A stretch of DNA of 7,225 nucleotides from Treponema sp. (lineage in GTDB: Bacteria; Spirochaetota; Spirochaetia; Treponematales; Breznakiellaceae), in NCBI GenBank assembly GCA_031289935.1, contig JAITON010000078.1, positions 1 through 7,225 on the forward strand, in the 5' to 3' direction. A model generated the notes under the pieces. The model had not been told where the DNA came from. It worked only from the letters and a program-made list of their open reading frames with translations, and made no database searches. Positions 4,762 through 7,225 of the stretch are shown piece after piece; positions within the stretch are counted from its first letter, which is position 1; the number at the start of each line of letters is the position of its first letter. Both the position numbers and the translations under genes were made by a program.

Positions 4762-6264
4762 ATGAATGACCAGCTTGATCGTCCGGTGAAGCGTTTCCCC
4801 GCTTCCCTCGTCTGGGTAGGGGCCACCGCCCTGCTCTGCCTCTTCTTCGTATTCGCATCGGTTCCTCTGGTAAACGCCCAAAGCGTCAACAATTCAGGGA
4901 TCAAACAGGGAACCCAGCGTTATACCTCCATGCTCCAGCAGGTCTTTGAGTTTATCCAAAGCCACTATGTGGACGAGGTGAACCAGGAAGCCCTCTTCCA
5001 GGGGGCCATGAAGGGAATGTTCGACGCCCTGGGGGATCCTTATTCGGTCTATATGGGGCCTGTTGAAATGGCGGAGCTCAACGAGAACGTGATTGAGGGA
5101 ACCTACGGCGGAGTGGGGCTCTACATCTCCAAAAAGGCGGGAACCCAGCCCAACGGCCAGCCTTATTACGTTGAGGTGGCCTCCCCCATCGAAGATACCC
5201 CGGGTTGGCGCGCAGGTATTAAACCGGGGGACCTCATCATTGAGGTCGACGGTCAGTCTACGGACGCGCTCTCCCTGGATGAGGTAGTCTCCCGGCTCAA
5301 GGGGGCTCCGGGCGCGCAGGTACAGCTGAGAATTCGCCGGGGCCAGAGCATGGAATTCCCGGTCAACATTGTCCGGGAGGTGATTGAGGTGCCCACGGTC
5401 AAACACGAGATGATCGGCGACATCGGCTACCTCAGACTCATCAGTTTCAGCGCCATGACCCTGGACCGTACCCGGGAAGCTCTGGAGAGCTTTCGCAGCA
5501 AGGGTTACAAGTCCCTGATCATTGATTTACGGAACAATTACGGAGGGCTCCTCAATTCCGCCGTGGGCATCTGCGACCTCTTCCTGGAGGGAGGCGTGGT
5601 AGTCTCGGTCAAATCCCGGGTCGCCTCGGAAAACTACGAGTATACGGCCCGGCGGACCACCCAGGTACCCGCCGCTATCCCCATCGTGGTGTTGATTAAC
5701 GGGAGTTCCGCCTCGGCCTCGGAGATCGTGGCCGGGGCGCTCAAGGACCGGGGCCGGGCATACCTAGTGGGGGCACGGTCCTACGGCAAGGGATCGGTCC
5801 AGCAGATTTACCCCCTGATCAACGATGGCTTCAAGATTACCACGGCCCGCTACTATACCCCCAGCGATGTCAATATCGACAAGATCGGCATCCCCCCGGA
5901 CCGGGAAGTGCTCTTTCCTCAATTCACCCTGGAAGACGAGGGGATCCTGGAAAAACTGATTAACGATAACCGGATACCGGCCTTTGTGGGGCAGCATCCC
6001 CGGGCCAGCGCGGGAGAGATCGAGAGCTTTGCCCAGGAACTCCGCGCCGCCTATCCCCTGGATCTGAGCCTGCTGCGCCGCCTGATCCGGGAGGAACTGG
6101 GCCGCACGGAAATGGCCCCAATCTACGACCTGGACTACGACGTGCAGCTCCAGGAGGGGGTGAATATCCTCCAGGATGGTTCCTACCCCAATCTGTTACA
6201 GACGACCAAGACCCTGAAGCAGCTTCAGGAGGAGGCCGCCGCAGAGGAAGATGCCGCGGCGTAA
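4762..6264 (+). CDS. S41 family carboxyl-terminal processing protease with PDZ domain
   Basis: This serine protease of the CtpA/Prc type cleaves proteins near their C-termini in the periplasm or at the outer face of the inner membrane. Of its 500 residues, 1-13 are basic, 14-38 are hydrophobic and VNAQ (37-40) could be a signal peptidase I site; an uncleaved anchor is also possible. A helical region (about 50-100) leads into a PDZ domain (about 105-195) with GGVGLYI (116-122) and AGIKPGDLI (151-159). The catalytic core holds IDLRNNYGG (254-262), then S318 in SASASEI, K343 in YGKGSVQ and Q347, spaced as in known Ser-Lys-Gln enzymes (25 and 4 residues). The protein is therefore probably active. 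A tail of about 110 residues ends in Gln/Glu/Ala-rich sequence. The start is fixed by the signal sequence; it lacks a Shine-Dalgarno sequence and lies just after a strong promoter. The closing TAA is 21 nt before the GT26-like gene. Confidence 0.94.
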   Translation: MNDQLDRPVKRFPASLVWVGATALLCLFFVFASVPLVNAQSVNNSGIKQGTQRYTSMLQQVFEFIQSHYVDEVNQEALFQGAMKGMFDALGDPYSVYMGPVEMAELNENVIEGTYGGVGLYISKKAGTQPNGQPYYVEVASPIEDTPGWRAGIKPGDLIIEVDGQSTDALSLDEVVSRLKGAPGAQVQLRIRRGQSMEFPVNIVREVIEVPTVKHEMIGDIGYLRLISFSAMTLDRTREALESFRSKGYKSLIIDLRNNYGGLLNSAVGICDLFLEGGVVVSVKSRVASENYEYTARRTTQVPAAIPIVVLINGSSASASEIVAGALKDRGRAYLVGARSYGKGSVQQIYPLINDGFKITTARYYTPSDVNIDKIGIPPDREVLFPQFTLEDEGILEKLINDNRIPAFVGQHPRASAGEIESFAQELRAAYPLDLSLLRRLIREELGRTEMAPIYDLDYDVQLQEGVNILQDGSYPNLLQTTKTLKQLQEEAAAEEDAAA

Positions 6265-6285
6265 GCCGGCGCGGGAGGCTGGAAC

Positions 6286-7053
6286 ATGGACGCCGAAGAA
6301 CCGGTAAACATCGAGCGGATTACCCTGCTCAAGATTCCCCTGGATATTGTCTCCCAGGAACAGCTCCCCGAGGTTATTTCGGGCCTCATCAAGGCCCGGG
6401 CAGGGGGGAATATCGTACTCCTCTCGGTCTGGGACCTGCTCCGGGCCCGGCGGGACCGTGAGTACCGGACCTTTATCCAGGGGGCCTCCCTGGTGATCCC
6501 TATCTCCAAGAGCCTTGTGGACGGGGCGCGTTTCCTGACAGGCAAGACCCCCATCCGCTACATGCCTTTCAATTTTGTCATCAGCCTGCTTTCGATTCTG
6601 GAAAAGGGGGAATATTCCTGCTATCTTCTGGGGGGCCGGAAGCAGATTCTCCGCAAGACCGAAAAGAATATCCGCCAGACCTTCCCCAGCCTGAGGATCG
6701 TGGGACGGTTTCCCCAGGGCTGGAAGCGCAGCGAGGAAGCGACCCTGCTGGAAGCTATCCGCAAGGCCGCCCCCTCCCTGCTTCTGGCCGGCAAAGGGAT
6801 TCGGGGCGAAGAGCGGTGGATTGTCCGGAACAGCTCAATTTTGAACCAGGGCTTCCGGCTCTGGTGCAGCGACCTGTTCGAAGTTTTTGCGGAGAAGAAA
6901 AAGCGCCCCTCTCCGGGGGTTTTTAACCGGGGCTTTGAGTGGCTGGGCTACTGTTTCCGGCAGCCCCTCAAGTTTTTCCGCGTCTTCCTCTACCTGTACT
7001 ACCGGTTTCTGCTGATTATCTACCGGCTCTTTGTCAGGGAACGCGCAAAGTAG
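6286..7053 (+). CDS. Divergent WecG/TagA/CpsF (GT26) family protein
   Basis: The 255-residue product follows the layout of GT26 glycosyltransferases, which add N-acetylmannosamine-type sugars to lipid-linked carriers at the inner membrane. Visible family features are KIPLDIVS near the start (16-23), YLLGG (113-117), the following RIVGRFPQGW (137-146), GKGIRGEERWI (169-179), and GFEWL with RQP (216-227) near the end. The C-terminus (about 228-250) is very aromatic and basic, fitting membrane attachment as in TagA. However, the usual P-D-G that carries the catalytic Asp appears as P72-I73-S74. The usual G-x-P-x-Q-E appears as G-I-R-G-E-E, and the glycine-rich GVGG-type segment as LWCSDLFEV. By eye alignment, then, several active-site positions are changed; activity may be lost or altered. 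GGGAGG (6273-6278) lies 7 nt before the ATG. The gene is probably co-transcribed with the protease. The family call is good; the reaction is not assignable. Confidence 0.75.
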   Translation: MDAEEPVNIERITLLKIPLDIVSQEQLPEVISGLIKARAGGNIVLLSVWDLLRARRDREYRTFIQGASLVIPISKSLVDGARFLTGKTPIRYMPFNFVISLLSILEKGEYSCYLLGGRKQILRKTEKNIRQTFPSLRIVGRFPQGWKRSEEATLLEAIRKAAPSLLLAGKGIRGEERWIVRNSSILNQGFRLWCSDLFEVFAEKKKRPSPGVFNRGFEWLGYCFRQPLKFFRVFLYLYYRFLLIIYRLFVRERAK

Positions 7054-7151
7054 CGCCCCTGAAGCCCGTCCCCATAGCACCGTTTGCGCCGCATACACCG
7101 AATTTTCCCGGAAAAGGCAAGCGCCGGGCATGGCCGGCCCCTCTATATATC

Positions 7152-7225
7152 ATGGCTACCAATACCCAATATAAGAACAGCGTTTTTACCTGGCTGTTCA
7201 GCGATGAAGACCGGCTCCGGGAACT
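7152..7225 (+). CDS. Start of a probable Rpn/PD-(D/E)XK nuclease-transposase family protein (3' end outside window)
   Basis: Only 24 codons are visible, beginning MATNTQYKNSVFTWLFSD and continuing EDRLREL. The pattern Y-K-x-S-V-F-x-x-L-F-S-x-x-x-x-L-R-E-L is the characteristic N-terminus of the Rpn / PD-(D/E)XK nuclease family transposase proteins, which are frequent and often multicopy in treponemes and some Firmicutes. The nuclease residues lie beyond the window. No Shine-Dalgarno sequence precedes the ATG: the bases are CCCCTCTATATATC. The start is therefore supported by the protein motif, not by a ribosome site. The 98 bases between the previous stop and this ATG hold no clear promoter or terminator. 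The call rests on a short motif and is moderate. Confidence 0.55.
   Translation, partial: MATNTQYKNSVFTWLFSDEDRLRE

Noticed and set aside
7093..7106. Inverted repeat TTTTCC / GGAAAA
   Set aside because: The arms are separated by a single base, so no stable hairpin loop can form.
7123..7138. Terminator hairpin GCCGG / CCGGC after the GT26-like gene
   Set aside because: The stem is only 5 bp, is not followed by a T-tract, and sits only 13 bases before the next ATG.

Overview
The window is a gene-dense, GC-rich stretch of bacterial chromosome with every gene on the + strand. I infer a spirochaete, most likely Treponema-like (for example a gut treponeme). The reasons are the mix of an RsgA GTPase, a three-part ABC-2 exporter of the COG4586/COG4587/COG3694 type, an S41 carboxyl-terminal protease, a divergent WecG/TagA/CpsF protein, and a final partial gene whose N-terminus looks like the Rpn/PD-(D/E)XK transposase-nuclease families common in treponemes. 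This placement rests on gene content only and is not certain.

Layout. Positions 1-456 hold the C-terminal end of a GH29 alpha-L-fucosidase. Positions 457-978 are non-coding or nearly so. They contain ten tandem 22-23 bp palindromic units (480-705), a sigma70-like promoter (738-766), a 10-codon reading frame with a very strong Shine-Dalgarno sequence (808-840), a long-range inverted repeat that could fold the leader (839-916), and a 10 bp direct repeat just before the rsgA ribosome binding site (934-962). Positions 979-4715 form a tight operon: rsgA, then an ABC ATPase and two ABC-2 permeases, with overlaps of 8, 4 and 4 bp. A near-consensus promoter (4727-4755) then sits so close to the next ATG that the mRNA of the S41 protease (4762-6264) would start at or next to the start codon. 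A divergent GT26-family protein (6286-7053) follows in the same probable operon. The window ends 74 bases into a further gene (7152 onward).

How the genes relate. RsgA acts in late 30S ribosomal subunit maturation. The ABC genes form one exporter of unknown substrate and are presumably translated by coupling from rsgA. The protease and the GT26-like protein are both expected at the cell envelope. No defence system, CRISPR array, rRNA or tRNA was seen. The least ordinary items are the palindromic array, which contains a 68 bp duplication whose copies differ only by inversion of one hairpin core; the probable leaderless promoter of the protease; the leader of rsgA; and the GT26-like protein in which the usual catalytic positions appear to be replaced.
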